A DNA stretch of 64,000 nucleotides from Stenotrophomonas indicatrix (GTDB lineage Bacteria > Pseudomonadota > Gammaproteobacteria > Xanthomonadales > Xanthomonadaceae): the NCBI RefSeq assembly GCF_002750975.1, contig NZ_PEJS01000001.1, positions 1,488,001 through 1,552,000 of the forward strand. The letters are read 5' to 3'. Shown here in pieces: positions 8,324-17,502 of this stretch. Under the pieces are notes generated by a model. It was not told the DNA's origin. It made no database searches and saw only the letters and a list, made by a program, of their open reading frames with translations. A program made the translations under genes and the position numbers. The first letter of the stretch is position 1. Every line of letters begins with the position of its first letter.

Positions 8324-9502
8324 ATGGAATTCGTTTCCGAGTGGTTCTGGTTCTTCCTCTGCCTGCCGTTGGCGGCCCTGGCCGGCTGGGTGATCGGACG
8401 CCGCGGCGGTCAACGCCACGGTGACAACCAGGTCAGCCACCTGTCCAGCACCTATTTCCGTGGCCTGAACTACCTGCTCAACGAGCAGCCGGACAAGGCC
8501 ATCGAACTGTTCCTGCACATCGCCGAGCTGGACAAGGAAACCTTCGAGACCCAGGTCGCGCTGGGCCATCTGTTCCGTCGCCGTGGTGAAGTGGACCGCG
8601 CGATTCGCCTGCACCAAGGCCTGGTCAACCGCCAGGACCTGAGCGACGCGCAGCGCGTGCAGGCCCTGCTGGCACTGGGCGAGGACTACATGAAGTCCGG
8701 CCTGCTGGACCGTGCCGAAACCGTGTTCACCGAACTGGCACAGCTGGACCAGCGCGCGCCGCAGGCGCTCAAGCACCTGATCGGCATCTACCAGGCCGAG
8801 CGCGACTGGGAAAAGGCGATCGACAACGCCACCCGCTTCGAAGATGTCACCGGCGAGCCGATGGGCAAGCTGATCGGGCAGTTCGAATGCGAGCTCGCCG
8901 AGCGCTTCCGTGGTGCGGGCAAGCTGGAAGAGGCGAGGGCGGCCATCGCCCGCGCCTACCAGGCCGATGCCATGTCGGTCCGTGCCGGCATCATCGAGGG
9001 CCGCCTGGAAACCGATGCCGGCAATGCCGAGGCCGCCGTGCGCGCCTTCGAGCGTGCCGCCCGCAACGATCCGGAGTACCTGCCGGAAGTGCTGCCGGCG
9101 CTGATGGACAACTACCGCAAGGTCGGCGACCTGGGCGGCGCGCGCGCCTTCCTGTCCGAGATGACCGAGCATTACCGCGGCATCGCCCCGGTGCTGGCCC
9201 TGACCCGCCTGATGGAAGAGCAGGAGGGGGTTGCGCCTGCGCGCGCCTACCTCGGTCGCCAGCTCAAGGACCGCCCGTCGGTGCGTGGCGAATCGGCCCT
9301 GATCGACCTCACCCTGGCCGAGGGCGCAGATTCCACCGCGACCCTGCACGACCTCAAGCACATCACCGACCAGCTGCTGGTGCGCAATCCCGCCTACCGC
9401 TGCACACGCTGCGGATTCGGCGCGCGTACCCACCATTGGCAATGCCCCAGCTGCAAGGAATGGGGCACGGTCAAGCCGCTGTTGAATTACGCGGTGCTCT
9501 GA
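8324..9502 (+). CDS. lapB: Lipopolysaccharide assembly protein LapB
   Basis: The 392-residue LapB/YciM has an N-terminal membrane anchor (WFWFFLCLPLAALAGWVIG), then a long array of tetratricopeptide helices. It ends in the rubredoxin-type metal-binding domain YRCTRCGF...WQCPSCKEWG, with two Cys-x2-Cys knuckles. In enterobacteria LapB bridges LpxC and the FtsH protease and so controls LPS amounts. All diagnostic parts are intact. It is flanked by lapA and by the O-antigen-type sugar transferase gene, four bases downstream. Confidence 0.95.
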   Translation: MEFVSEWFWFFLCLPLAALAGWVIGRRGGQRHGDNQVSHLSSTYFRGLNYLLNEQPDKAIELFLHIAELDKETFETQVALGHLFRRRGEVDRAIRLHQGLVNRQDLSDAQRVQALLALGEDYMKSGLLDRAETVFTELAQLDQRAPQALKHLIGIYQAERDWEKAIDNATRFEDVTGEPMGKLIGQFECELAERFRGAGKLEEARAAIARAYQADAMSVRAGIIEGRLETDAGNAEAAVRAFERAARNDPEYLPEVLPALMDNYRKVGDLGGARAFLSEMTEHYRGIAPVLALTRLMEEQEGVAPARAYLGRQLKDRPSVRGESALIDLTLAEGADSTATLHDLKHITDQLLVRNPAYRCTRCGFGARTHHWQCPSCKEWGTVKPLLNYAVL

Positions 9503-9505
9503 ACC

Positions 9506-10483
9506 ATGCCGTGGCTTGTGATGGCCGCGCTGCTGGGCCTGGCCCTGCTCAGCGCGGCATTGACCTGGGCGGCGCGCGTGTATGCGCTGCGCAGGCAGCT
9601 GCTGGATCAGCCCGGCGAGCGCCGCAGCCATAGTGTCGCCACCCCTCGCGGTGGCGGCATCGCCATCGTGATCAGTCTGCTGGTTGCCGCGGCCGTGGCC
9701 GCTTTTTTCTGGCCGGACGCCGCGCCCAGCCTGGCTGTTGCCAGCCTTGGCCTGCTGCTGGTGGCCGGCATTGGCTGGTGGGATGACCATCGGCCGCTGC
9801 CAGCCATGCGCCGGCTGCTGGTACATTTCCTTGCCGCCCTGTTGCTGGCAGGGCTGGTCAAGATGCACGGCGGCAGCTGGCTGTTGAGCCTGCTGGTGCT
9901 GTTCTTCACCGCCTCGCTGATCAACATCTGGAACTTCATGGATGGCATCAACGGGATTGCCAGCAGCCAGGCCGTCATCGTTGCGCTGGGCTTTGCCACC
10001 GTGCTGCCGTGGCCTTATTCGCTGGTGGCCGTTGTTCTCGGCTTGGCGTGCGTGGGTTTTCTGCCATTCAATTTCCCGCAGGCGCGGATCTTCATGGGTG
10101 ATGTGGGCAGTGGCGCGCTGGGCTACGCCGTGGCCGTCGTGCTGGCGGTCGCCGCACTGTACACCGACATCAACTGGATCCTGCTGTTACTGCCGTTGTC
10201 TGCATTTCTTGTGGACGCGGGCTTCACGCTGTTGGCGCGCATGCTTTCAGGCCAACGCTGGATGGAACCCCACACCCAGCATGTCTACCAGCGCGCGGTG
10301 CAGGCAGGAGCCAGCCATGCCCTGGTGACAGGGATGTACTTTGTTTTGGGCCTGTTCAGTATTACAGTGTTCAATATCTGCACCAATTTGCAGCCGAGGT
10401 GGGAGGCTGCCGTAGCGGTCGCGTGGTTTGCCGCGCTGACCCTGCTGTGGCTCCTCCTGCGCAATGGATTGCGCCACCGATAA
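9506..10483 (+). CDS. Undecaprenyl-phosphate sugar-1-phosphate transferase (WecA/WbpL-like)
   Basis: A 325-residue polytopic membrane enzyme of the MraY/WecA family (glycosyltransferase family 4). It has about ten hydrophobic helices. The family's catalytic loops are visible: WWDDHRPLP, NIWNFMDGINGIA and the metal-binding FMGDVGSGALGY. It would attach the first sugar-1-phosphate to undecaprenyl phosphate on the cytoplasmic face to begin O-antigen or a related glycan. The sugar specificity is not readable. The wbpM-like gene that follows makes a 6-deoxy sugar nucleotide, which suggests a WbpL-like enzyme using QuiNAc/FucNAc-type precursors. Confidence 0.9.
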   Translation: MPWLVMAALLGLALLSAALTWAARVYALRRQLLDQPGERRSHSVATPRGGGIAIVISLLVAAAVAAFFWPDAAPSLAVASLGLLLVAGIGWWDDHRPLPAMRRLLVHFLAALLLAGLVKMHGGSWLLSLLVLFFTASLINIWNFMDGINGIASSQAVIVALGFATVLPWPYSLVAVVLGLACVGFLPFNFPQARIFMGDVGSGALGYAVAVVLAVAALYTDINWILLLLPLSAFLVDAGFTLLARMLSGQRWMEPHTQHVYQRAVQAGASHALVTGMYFVLGLFSITVFNICTNLQPRWEAAVAVAWFAALTLLWLLLRNGLRHR

Positions 10484-10498
10484 GGAATTACTCGATCT

Positions 10499-12412
10499 AT
10501 GTCTTCACCCTGGCGGGACAGAATCCTCGGCCTGATGCCGCGTACGGCCATCGTCTGCCACGACTTGTTCATGGTATGGGCCTGTTGGCAGCTGTTGCAT
10601 GCAGGTCGTTACTCGATCCTCGCCGATGCTCCCGCATTGCCGTTGTGGAACGTGGATACGACGCTGGTACTGGCGCTGCAGGGACTGGTGTTCTGGCGTA
10701 TCGGCCTTTATCGCGGCCTGTGGCGTTTTGCCAGCGTCAGCGACCTGCTGAACATCTTCAAGGCCAGCTTCATCGGCCTGATCGCCATTGTTCTGGTACT
10801 GGCCTGGAAGCGCTTCGACGGCGTGCCGATGTCGGTGCTGGTGATCTATCCGTTCGCGCTGTCGGCGCTGCTGGGCGCGCCACGCCTGCTGTACCGGGCG
10901 TGGAAGGACTATCAGTCGCTGCAGTCCGACTCCACCGCGCGCCGGGTGCTGATTCTCGGCGCCGGCCAGGCCGCCGAGACCCTGGTGCGCGACCTGCGCC
11001 GGTCCGGCAATTTCGAGCCGGTCGGCCTGCTCGATGATGCGCCGCACCTGCGTGGCGCCAAGCTGCAGAGCCTGCCGATCCTGGGGACCCTGGACGACGC
11101 ACCGGCGGTGGCCCGCGAGACCGCAGCCAAGCTGCTGGTGATCGCCATGCCCTCGCTGGATGCGGTGGGCATGCAACGCGTGGTGGCCATCTGCGAGAGC
11201 ACCGGCATTCCGTTCCGGACCGTGCCCAAGCTCAGCGACATCCTGCAGGGGCAGTCGCTGCCGGGCCAGTTGAAGGAAGTGGCGATCGAAGATCTGCTCG
11301 GCCGCAAGCCGATCATGCCGGACTGGAACCTCATCCGTGGCTGGTTGGGCGGGCGCACGGTGATGGTGACCGGTGCCGGTGGCTCGATCGGGTCCGAGCT
11401 GTGCCGCCAGTGTGCGCGCCATGGTGCCGGTCGTATCGTGCTGCTGGAGATCAGTGAGCTGCTGCTGTTGACCATCGAGGGCGAGCTGCGCCGCAGCTTC
11501 CCTGATGTCGAGATTGAAGCGGTGCTCGGTGACTGTGGTGATCCCGCGGTGATCCGCCACGCGCTGTCGCTGCACCCGGTCGACACCGCTTTCCATGCGG
11601 CTGCCTACAAGCACGTGCCGGTGCTGGAGCGTCAGCTGCGTGAAGCCGTGCGCAACAACATCCTGGCCACCGAGAACGTGGCCCGCGCCTGCCTGGAAGC
11701 CCACGTCGAGCACTTTGTGTTCATCTCGACCGACAAGGCGGTGGACCCGGTCAATGCGCTGGGCGCCAGCAAGCGCTATGCGGAGATGATCTGCCAGAGC
11801 CTGGACCAGAAGTCCACGCACACCCGTTTCGTGACCGTGCGTTTCGGCAACGTGCTGGCGTCGGCCGGCAGCGTGGTGCCGCTGTTCCGCGAGCAGATCC
11901 TCAAGGGCGGCCCGGTCACGGTGACAGACCCGGAGGTCAGCCGCTATTTCATGACTATTCCCGAGGCGTGCCAGCTGATCCTGCAGGCGGCCGCGTCGGC
12001 GTCGCACGGCGCGATCTACACCCTGGACATGGGCGAGCCCGTGCCGATCCGGGTGTTGGCCGAGCAGATGATCCGCCTGGCGGGCAAGCAGCCCTACAAG
12101 GAAATTCCGATCATCTATACCGGCCTGCGCCAGGGCGAGAAGCTGCACGAGACGCTGTTCTATTCCGACGAGGACTACCGGCCGACCGCGCACCCGAAGA
12201 TCCTCGAGGCCGGCGTCCGTTCGTTCTCGCGGGACATCGTGCTGGGCAACGTGCCGAAGCTGCGCGAGGCCATTGCCCGGTACGACATCGATACGATCCA
12301 GGAAATCCTGTTTGCGACCATGCCGGAATTCTCGCCAATCGAACAGGATGCTTACATTTCATCCGCTAAGGTTGTGCCCTTTCCGGCACGTGAGGCCAAC
12401 AGGCACCAATGA
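10499..12412 (+). CDS. Nucleoside-diphosphate-sugar 4,6-dehydratase, WbpM-like
   Basis: The 637-residue product has the WbpM/FlaA1-long architecture. About four N-terminal membrane helices come first, then a Rossmann domain (VLILGAGQAAETLVRDL), and then the catalytic short-chain dehydrogenase domain beginning VMVTGAGGSIGSELCRQ. The active-site region STDKAVDPVNALGASKR, with the family's altered Ser/Thr-x-x-x-Lys arrangement, is present. It dehydrates UDP-GlcNAc to a 4-keto-6-deoxy intermediate for O-antigen sugars. Its last four bases overlap the start of galU (ATGA), so the two genes are translationally coupled. Confidence 0.92.
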   Translation: MSSPWRDRILGLMPRTAIVCHDLFMVWACWQLLHAGRYSILADAPALPLWNVDTTLVLALQGLVFWRIGLYRGLWRFASVSDLLNIFKASFIGLIAIVLVLAWKRFDGVPMSVLVIYPFALSALLGAPRLLYRAWKDYQSLQSDSTARRVLILGAGQAAETLVRDLRRSGNFEPVGLLDDAPHLRGAKLQSLPILGTLDDAPAVARETAAKLLVIAMPSLDAVGMQRVVAICESTGIPFRTVPKLSDILQGQSLPGQLKEVAIEDLLGRKPIMPDWNLIRGWLGGRTVMVTGAGGSIGSELCRQCARHGAGRIVLLEISELLLLTIEGELRRSFPDVEIEAVLGDCGDPAVIRHALSLHPVDTAFHAAAYKHVPVLERQLREAVRNNILATENVARACLEAHVEHFVFISTDKAVDPVNALGASKRYAEMICQSLDQKSTHTRFVTVRFGNVLASAGSVVPLFREQILKGGPVTVTDPEVSRYFMTIPEACQLILQAAASASHGAIYTLDMGEPVPIRVLAEQMIRLAGKQPYKEIPIIYTGLRQGEKLHETLFYSDEDYRPTAHPKILEAGVRSFSRDIVLGNVPKLREAIARYDIDTIQEILFATMPEFSPIEQDAYISSAKVVPFPAREANRHQ

Positions 12413-13287
12413 GCAAGCGCATTCGCAAGGCGGTATTCCCGGTAGCGGGTCTGGGCACGCGTTTTCTTCCGGCGACCAAGACGGTGCCGAAGGAGATGCT
12501 GCCGATCATCGATCGGCCGCTGATCCAGTACGCCGTGGATGAGGCGATCGAAGCAGGCTGTGACACCCTGGTGTTCATCACCAACCGTTACAAGCATGCC
12601 GTCGCCGACTATTTCGACAAGGCCTACGAGCTGGAGCAGAAGCTCGAGCGCGCGGGCAAGCACGAGCAGCTCGAATTGATCCGCCATGTGCTGCCGGAAG
12701 GCGTGCGCGCGATCTTCGTCACCCAGGCCGAGGCTCTGGGCCTGGGCCATGCGGTGCTGTGCGCCAAGGCGGTCATCGGTGACGAGCCGTTCGCCGTGCT
12801 GCTGCCCGACGATCTGATCTGGAACCGCGGCGCGGGTGCGCTGAAGCAGATGGCCGACCTCAACGAGGCCAGTAGTGCCAGCGTCATCGCCGTGGAGGAC
12901 GTGCCCCACGACAAGACGGCCAGTTACGGCATCGTCGCCACCGAGGCGTTCGACGGCCGCAAGGGGCGTATCTCGCAGATCGTGGAGAAGCCCAAGCCGG
13001 AAGACGCACCGAGTGACCTGGCAGTGGTGGGGCGCTACGTGCTGAGCCCGAAGATTTTCGAGCTGCTCGAGCAGACCCGCACCGGTGCCGGTGGCGAGAT
13101 CCAGCTGACCGATGCGATCGCCGAACTGCTGAAGACCGACGAGGTCGATGCCTATCGTTTCGAGGGCACCCGTTTCGACTGCGGCACCCACCTGGGGCTG
13201 GTCGAGGCGACGATCCGCTTCGCGCTGGACAACCCGAAGCTGGCCGGCCCGGCGCGCGAGAAGCTGGCGGCGATGCTGGCGGAGTAA
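12409..13287 (+). CDS. galU: UTP-glucose-1-phosphate uridylyltransferase
   Basis: The 292-residue product is GalU, which makes UDP-glucose from UTP and glucose-1-phosphate. The nucleotide-binding start KAVFPVAGLGTRFLPATKTVPKEMLPI is intact. So are VLLPDDLIW, the VEDVPHDKTASYGIV region, and FEGTRFDCGTHLGLVEATI. UDP-glucose feeds LPS core, exopolysaccharide and trehalose synthesis, and galU/xanA-type genes are virulence-related in Xanthomonas. The start overlaps the wbpM-like stop by four bases. A long block of inverted repeats follows the stop. Confidence 0.96.
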   Translation: MSKRIRKAVFPVAGLGTRFLPATKTVPKEMLPIIDRPLIQYAVDEAIEAGCDTLVFITNRYKHAVADYFDKAYELEQKLERAGKHEQLELIRHVLPEGVRAIFVTQAEALGLGHAVLCAKAVIGDEPFAVLLPDDLIWNRGAGALKQMADLNEASSASVIAVEDVPHDKTASYGIVATEAFDGRKGRISQIVEKPKPEDAPSDLAVVGRYVLSPKIFELLEQTRTGAGGEIQLTDAIAELLKTDEVDAYRFEGTRFDCGTHLGLVEATIRFALDNPKLAGPAREKLAAMLAE

Positions 13288-13333
13288 GGGTTTTCAAGCG
13301 CTCCGTTCGCGGCGCCTTGATTGATACGTGATG

Positions 13334-13518
13334 GGCGGGATGGGTGGGCCTTCGCAGGACACGCTGTAAACCCGTCCATGGGGGCTCGATGGCGCCTTGC
13401 TCGTGTGCGCTGTCCTGCGCACACGGCAAGACCGGGGTTGGGCGTCCTGCCCAACCCGCCCGAGGCATGCCTCGGGCCCATGGTGCCAACGGTCCTGCAA
13501 AGGCCCACCCATCCCGCC
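13334..13518. repeat. Composite inverted repeat with nested hairpins (copy 1)
   Basis: The outer arms are 27 bp: 13334-13360 begins GGCGGGATGGGTGGGCC and 13492-13518 is its reverse complement with one mismatch. Inside lie further hairpins, including GGGTTGGGCGTCCTGCCCAACCC-type and GCCCGAGG-CATG-CCTCGGGC palindromes and a copy of the CCATGGGGGCTCGATGGCGCC motif that recurs at 13720-13750. No gene is visible inside. The element occupies the gap between convergent galU and fadA. Confidence 0.8.
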
Positions 13519-13576
13519 AGCTTGGTTTCCTGCGGGCGCGGACGGGAAGGGCGGAATCAAGAGCAGGGCAGAAACG

Positions 13577-13604
13577 AAAAAGGCAGCCGATGGCTGCCTT
13601 TTTT
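13577..13604. terminator. Bidirectional intrinsic terminator between galU and fadA
   Basis: AGGCAGCC (13581-13588), loop GAT, and GGCTGCCT (13592-13599) form an 8-bp stem, preceded by AAAA and followed by TTTTTT. It lies between the two composite repeats and can end transcription from both convergent genes. Confidence 0.85.
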
Positions 13605-13685
13605 CGTTTTCGGAGCATCCACGCATGGCGTGGATCTACTGCTCTTGCCTCTTCTTATCCCACCGCCGCGGGGAGGCTGGAAGGG

Positions 13686-13787
13686 CCGGGTTGGCAGGGC
13701 TGCCCGGGACCGTTGGCGCCATGGATGGCGCCATCGAGCCCCCATGGATGGGTTCACGGCGTGTCCCGGGTAGCCCTGCCAACCCGG
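13686..13787. repeat. Composite inverted repeat (copy 2)
   Basis: Arms of 25 bp with one mismatch: 13686-13710 begins CCGGGTTGGCAGGGCT, and 13763-13787 is its complement. The centre holds GGCGCCATGGATGGCGCC and GAGCCCCCATGGATGG. The centre motif is shared with copy 1, but the outer arms are different, so the two are relatives with changed stems. No coding capacity was seen. Confidence 0.8.
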
Positions 13788-13825
13788 CCCACGCCTTGAA
13801 GCCCAACGAGGCAACGCCTTGAACC

Positions 13826-15034
13826 TTACAGCGCCTCGAAAATGCCCGCCGCACCCATGCCGGTGCCGATGCACATCGTCACCATGCCGTACTTCTGCTG
13901 GCGACGGCGCAGGCCGTGCAGCAGGGTCGCGGTACGGATCGCGCCGGTCGCACCCAGCGGATGGCCCAGCGCAATCGCGCCGCCCAGCGGATTGACCTTG
14001 CTCGGGTCCAGGCCGCAATCGCGGATCACGGCCAGCGACTGCGCGGCGAAGGCTTCGTTGAGCTCGATCCAGTCCAGCTGATCCTGGCTCAGGCCGGCCT
14101 GCTTCAGCGCCTTCGGAATCGCGGCGATCGGGCCGATGCCCATCACTTCCGGGCGCACGCCGGCCACCGAGAAGCTGACGAAGCGGGCCAGCGGGGTCAG
14201 GCCGTAATCCTTGATCGCCTGTTCCGACGCCAGCAGCACTGCGCCGGCGCCATCGCTCATCTGCGAGGAGTTGCCGGCAGTGACGGTGCCGCCGAACTGG
14301 CCGTTGCGGAACACCGGGCGCAGCTTGGCCAAGCCTTCAGCGGATGAATCCGGGCGCGGGCCTTCGTCGGTGTCGGCCACCTTGTTGCGGGTGATGATGC
14401 GCTTGCCGTCGGCCAGGTCGGGCTGGTGCGAGACGATCTCGTACGGGCTGATCTCGTCCTTGAAGTCACCATTCTGGATGGCGGCCATGGCCTTCTGGTG
14501 CGAGGCCAGGGCGAACGCGTCCTGTTCTTCGCGCGAGACCTTCCACTCTTCAGCGACCTTCTCGGCGGTGATGCCCATGCCGTAGGCGATGGCGACGTGG
14601 TCGTTGTCGAACACGCTCGGGGCCATTGCGATCTTGTTGCCCATCATCGGCACCATCGACATCGATTCGGTGCCGCCGGCCAGCATCAGGTCGGCGTTGC
14701 CAAGGCGGATCGCGTCGGCCGCCTGCGCCACGGCCTGCAGGCCGGAGGAGCAGAAGCGGTTCACGGTCTGCGCGGCGATGGTGTTCGGCAGGCCGGCCAG
14801 CAGCACGCCGATGCGCGCCACGTTCATGCCCTGCTCGGCTTCGGGCATCGCGCAGCCGATGATCGCGTCATCGATGCGGTTGACGTCCACGCCCGGCGCC
14901 TGCGCCACGACGCTGCGCAGCACGTGGGCGAGCATGTCGTCGGGGCGGGTGTTGCGGAACATGCCCTTGGGCGCCTTGCCAACCGGGGTGCGGGTGGCGG
15001 CGACGATGTAGGCGTCCTGGATTTGCTTGGTCAT
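13826..15034 (-). CDS. fadA: Acetyl-CoA acyltransferase (3-ketoacyl-CoA thiolase)
   Basis: The 402-residue thiolase carries out the last step of fatty-acid beta-oxidation, cleaving 3-ketoacyl-CoA with CoA to acetyl-CoA. The nucleophile cysteine is in VNRFCSSGLQAVAQ. The C-terminal catalytic pair is in GGAIALGHPLGATGAIR (His) and MVTMCIGTGMGAAGIFE (Cys). The start MTKQIQDAYIVAATRTPVG at 15034 is the usual thiolase start. A longer in-frame extension runs into the SMAG repeat and is unlikely. It lies downstream of fadB in one operon, with one SMAG repeat between the two. Confidence 0.95.
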   Translation of the reverse strand: MTKQIQDAYIVAATRTPVGKAPKGMFRNTRPDDMLAHVLRSVVAQAPGVDVNRIDDAIIGCAMPEAEQGMNVARIGVLLAGLPNTIAAQTVNRFCSSGLQAVAQAADAIRLGNADLMLAGGTESMSMVPMMGNKIAMAPSVFDNDHVAIAYGMGITAEKVAEEWKVSREEQDAFALASHQKAMAAIQNGDFKDEISPYEIVSHQPDLADGKRIITRNKVADTDEGPRPDSSAEGLAKLRPVFRNGQFGGTVTAGNSSQMSDGAGAVLLASEQAIKDYGLTPLARFVSFSVAGVRPEVMGIGPIAAIPKALKQAGLSQDQLDWIELNEAFAAQSLAVIRDCGLDPSKVNPLGGAIALGHPLGATGAIRTATLLHGLRRRQQKYGMVTMCIGTGMGAAGIFEAL

Positions 15035-15069
15035 TGCAGTGATCTCTTGAATAGGGGTTGGAAGAGGTT

Positions 15070-15091
15070 GCCGGCCAGCGGCCGGCACTAC
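15070..15091 (-). repeat. SMAG repeat between fadB and fadA
   Basis: A single GCCGGCCAGCGGCCGGC palindrome with a terminal GTAG (as CTAC on plus) fills most of the 69-base gap between the two cotranscribed genes. It is the GTAGTGCCGGCCGCTGG subtype, also seen at 18390 and 53450-53671. Confidence 0.88.
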
Positions 15092-15103
15092 CGATGTCTT
15101 CCG

Positions 15104-17476
15104 TCAGTTCCGCAGCGGCTTGCCGGTCTTGAGCATGTGCGCGATGCGGGCCTGGGTCTTTTCCTGCTGGGCCAGTTCGACGAAGTGCTTGCGCTCCAGG
15201 GTCAGCAGCCACTCTTCGTCGACCAGGGTGCCGCGGTCGACCTTGCCGCCGCACAGCACGGTGGCGATGCGCTCGGCGATCTCGTAGTCGTACGGGCTGA
15301 TGAAGCGGCCTTCCAGCATGTTGACCAGCATCATCTTGAAGGTGGCGATGCCGACGTCGCCGGCCACCTGGATGCGGCGTGCCGGCAGCGGCGGACGGTA
15401 GCCCGCTTCGGCCAGGGCGCGTGCTTCGGCCTTGGCGATGTACAGGGCCTCGTAGCTGTTGAACACCACCTTGTCGGTGCTGCGCAGCAGGCCCAGTTCC
15501 TGGGCGTTGACCGCCGAGTTGGACACCTTGGCCATCGCCACGGTCTCAAAGGTCTTCTTCAGTTCGGCGAACACGTCACCGCCCGGGCCAGCGGCCTGCG
15601 AGGCACGCACGGCCAGTTCCTTCAGGCCGCCGCCTGCCGGCAGCAGGCCGACGCCGGCCTCGACCAGGCCGATGTAGCTTTCCAGGAAGGCCACGGTCTT
15701 GGCGCTGTGCATCTGGAACTCGCAGCCGCCACCCAGGGCCAGGCCGCGCACGGCAGCCACCACCGGCACCAGCGAGTACTTGATGCGCTGGCTGGTGCGC
15801 TGGAAGTTGTGCACCATTTCTTCGAACTGGTCGACCTTGCCGGCCTGCAGCAGGCCGAGGGCGCCAGCCAGGTCGGCACCGGCGGAGAAGGGCTCCTTCT
15901 GCTGCCAGATCACCAGGCCCTGGAAGTCCTTCTCGGCGCGCGTGACGCATTCCTGCAGGCCATTCAGCACGTGGTCGGACACGGTGTTCATCTTGGTCTT
16001 GAAGCTGACCACAGCGATGCCATCGCCGTCGTGCCACATGCGCAGGCCGTCGTTCTCGAATACGGTCTCGCCCGGCGCGAACTTCTCACCCAGCAGCGGA
16101 TCGGGGAAGCGTTGGCGCTGGTACACCGGCAGCGACGAACGCGGCAGCTTGGCGTTGCGCGACGGGCTGTAGCTGCCTTCGGCGGCATGCACGCCATCGC
16201 GGCCGTCAAATACCCAATCCGGCAGCGGGGCGTTGCTCATGCTCTTGCCGGCGACGATGTCATCGGCAATCCACTGCGCCACCTGCTTCCAGCCGGCAGC
16301 CTGCCAGGTTTCGAACGGGCCCAGCGACCAGCCGTAGCCCCAGCGGATGGCCAGATCGACGTCGCGCGCGGTCTCGGCGATGTCGGCCAGGTGGTAGGCG
16401 CTGTAGTGGAACAGGTCGCGGAAGGTCGCCCACAGGAACTGCGCCTGCGGGTGCTGGCTCTCGCGCAGCTTGGCGAACTTCTCGGCCGGGTTCTTGATCT
16501 TCAGGATCTCGACCACTTCCGGTGCGGCGGCGCGGTCAGCCGGACGGTAGTCCTGCTTTTCCAGGTCCAGCACCACGATGTCCTTGCCGACCTTGCGGAA
16601 GATGCCGGCGCCGGTCTTCTGGCCCAGTGCGCCCTTGGCAATCAGCGCATCCAGCCACTTCGGCGACTTGAAGAACTCATGCCACGGGTCGTTGGGCAGG
16701 GTATCGCCCATGGTCTTGATGACGTGGGCCATGGTGTCCAGGCCGACCACGTCGGAGGTACGGTAGGTGGCGGACTTCGGGCGGCCGACCAGCGGGCCGG
16801 TCAGGCCGTCCACTTCGTCGAAGCCCAGGCCGAATTCCTGGGTGTGGTGGATGGTGGACAGGATCGAGAACACGCCGATGCGGTTGCCGATGAAGTTAGG
16901 GGTGTCCTTGGCGTACACCACGCCCTTGCCCAGGGTGGTGACCAGGAACGCTTCCAGGCCTTCCAGCACGCTGGCGTCGGTGGTGGTGGCCGGGATCAGC
17001 TCGGCCAGGTGCATGTAGCGCGGCGGGTTGAAGAAATGCACGCCGCAGAAGCGGTGGCGCAGCTGTTCGGGCAGCACGTCGGCCAGCTTGTTGATGCCCA
17101 GGCCCGAGGTGTTGGAGGCCAGCACGGCGTGGTCGGCCACGAACGGGGCGATCTTCTTGTACAGGTCCTGCTTCCAGTCCATGCGCTCGGCGATGGCCTC
17201 GATGATCAGGTCGCAGTCCTTCAGCTGTTCCAGGCCGGTCTCGTAGTTGGCCGGGGTGATGGCTTCGGCCAGCGACTTGCTGGCCAGCGGCGCCGGGCTC
17301 AGCTTGCCGAGGTTGGCGATCGACTTCAGCACGATGCCATCGGCCGGACCTTCCTTGGCAGGCAGGTCGAACAGCACGGTGTCGACGCCGGCATTGGTGA
17401 GGTGGGCGGCGATCTGGGCACCCATGACGCCGGCACCCAGCACGGCGGCGCGGCGGACTAGCAGGGAATTGGACAT
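15104..17476 (-). CDS. fadB: Multifunctional 3-hydroxyacyl-CoA dehydrogenase / enoyl-CoA hydratase
   Basis: The 790-residue product has the dehydrogenase part first and the hydratase part last, the reverse of E. coli FadB. The N terminus is an NAD-binding Rossmann motif, RRAAVLGAGVMGAQIAAHL, followed by the HCDH core (SNTSGLGI, RFCGVHFFNPPRYMHLAELI). The crotonase-type domain starts around residue 480, with GLVIWQQKEPFSAGADL and the oxyanion region VRGLALGGGCEFQMHS. This order is typical of the FadN-like or Xanthomonas/Pseudomonas long form. It is the middle gene of a psrA-fadB-fadA operon, 26 bases after the regulator. Confidence 0.92.
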   Translation of the reverse strand: MSNSLLVRRAAVLGAGVMGAQIAAHLTNAGVDTVLFDLPAKEGPADGIVLKSIANLGKLSPAPLASKSLAEAITPANYETGLEQLKDCDLIIEAIAERMDWKQDLYKKIAPFVADHAVLASNTSGLGINKLADVLPEQLRHRFCGVHFFNPPRYMHLAELIPATTTDASVLEGLEAFLVTTLGKGVVYAKDTPNFIGNRIGVFSILSTIHHTQEFGLGFDEVDGLTGPLVGRPKSATYRTSDVVGLDTMAHVIKTMGDTLPNDPWHEFFKSPKWLDALIAKGALGQKTGAGIFRKVGKDIVVLDLEKQDYRPADRAAAPEVVEILKIKNPAEKFAKLRESQHPQAQFLWATFRDLFHYSAYHLADIAETARDVDLAIRWGYGWSLGPFETWQAAGWKQVAQWIADDIVAGKSMSNAPLPDWVFDGRDGVHAAEGSYSPSRNAKLPRSSLPVYQRQRFPDPLLGEKFAPGETVFENDGLRMWHDGDGIAVVSFKTKMNTVSDHVLNGLQECVTRAEKDFQGLVIWQQKEPFSAGADLAGALGLLQAGKVDQFEEMVHNFQRTSQRIKYSLVPVVAAVRGLALGGGCEFQMHSAKTVAFLESYIGLVEAGVGLLPAGGGLKELAVRASQAAGPGGDVFAELKKTFETVAMAKVSNSAVNAQELGLLRSTDKVVFNSYEALYIAKAEARALAEAGYRPPLPARRIQVAGDVGIATFKMMLVNMLEGRFISPYDYEIAERIATVLCGGKVDRGTLVDEEWLLTLERKHFVELAQQEKTQARIAHMLKTGKPLRN

Positions 17477-17502
17477 GGTGTAGGGCCTTTGTTGGTCAGC
17501 AG

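Noticed and set aside
14426..17461. A 1011-codon open frame on the plus strand opposite fadA and fadB
   Set aside because: It is antisense to two certain genes, rich in His/Gln/Arg/Val as expected from the complement of GC-rich codons, and has no domain or ribosome binding site.
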